A stretch of DNA of 64,000 nt. It comes from Watersipora subatra. Taxonomy: Eukaryota > Bryozoa > Gymnolaemata > Cheilostomatida > Watersiporidae. Positions 63,986 through 64,000 of this stretch are shown here, one piece after another (position 1 is the first letter of the stretch; every line of letters starts with the position of its first letter). The stretch spans positions 3,658,001 to 3,722,000 of the forward strand of contig NC_088711.1 in assembly GCF_963576615.1 (NCBI RefSeq), read 5' to 3'. A program made the translations under genes and the position numbers. A model generated the notes under the pieces. It searched no databases. It was given only the letters and a program-made list of their open reading frames with translations, and had not been told where the DNA came from.

Positions 63986-64000
63986 ATGTTATATCTAAGC

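Overview
The window is nuclear DNA of a multicellular animal, most likely an invertebrate. It is visibly AT-rich and rich in introns. Exons end in standard GT..AG junctions and are separated by kilobases of short non-autonomous transposons and minisatellites. The species cannot be named from the sequence. A lophotrochozoan or similar marine invertebrate fits the repeat style, but that is only an impression.

Two protein-coding genes account for all convincing coding sequence, both on the + strand and head to tail. Gene 1 (5198-51722) is rebuilt here as 22 coding exons whose phases join without a break: 6012 nt, or 2003 residues plus stop. It encodes a very large zinc-finger protein. An N-terminal ZAD-like Cys domain is followed by a Ser/acidic linker, about 37 C2H2 or C2HC fingers, a basic nuclear-localisation-like patch and a last finger just before the stop. 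Several exons are too short to show up as open frames. Several fingers are split by introns, and the reading frame rebuilds them exactly. Gene 2 (52517-61303, eight exons, 950 residues) is a calmodulin-regulated Ser/Thr kinase of the myosin light-chain kinase class. It has a complete catalytic core, a calmodulin-binding autoinhibitory helix and a roughly 600-residue disordered Ser/acidic tail ending in three RxARIAAI-like repeats. A poly(A) signal lies at 61493.

Layout: 1-5197 upstream DNA with degenerate tandem repeats and hairpins; 5198-17327 N-terminal exons of gene 1 with DNA transposons and a 47-bp minisatellite in the introns; 17328-25264 a transposon-packed intron pair containing one hidden finger exon (20598-20756); 25265-33350 the main finger block; 33351-46089 small finger exons between TIR elements and minisatellites; 46090-51615 a last intron with 56-bp and 61-bp arrays, a SINE-like element and a TIR element; 51616-51722 the terminal finger exon; 52517-61303 the kinase; 61304-64000 downstream DNA with a TIR element carrying a 27-bp array.

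The repeats can be read in some detail. One element near 20.9-24.8 kb holds two later insertions; removing them restores the length of an intact copy elsewhere in the window. A TTAA-flanked foldback family has an empty-site comparison inside the window. Several minisatellites start at or inside transposon ends. The two genes share no obvious pathway. One is probably a nuclear nucleic-acid-binding protein and the other a cytoplasmic Ca2+/calmodulin kinase.
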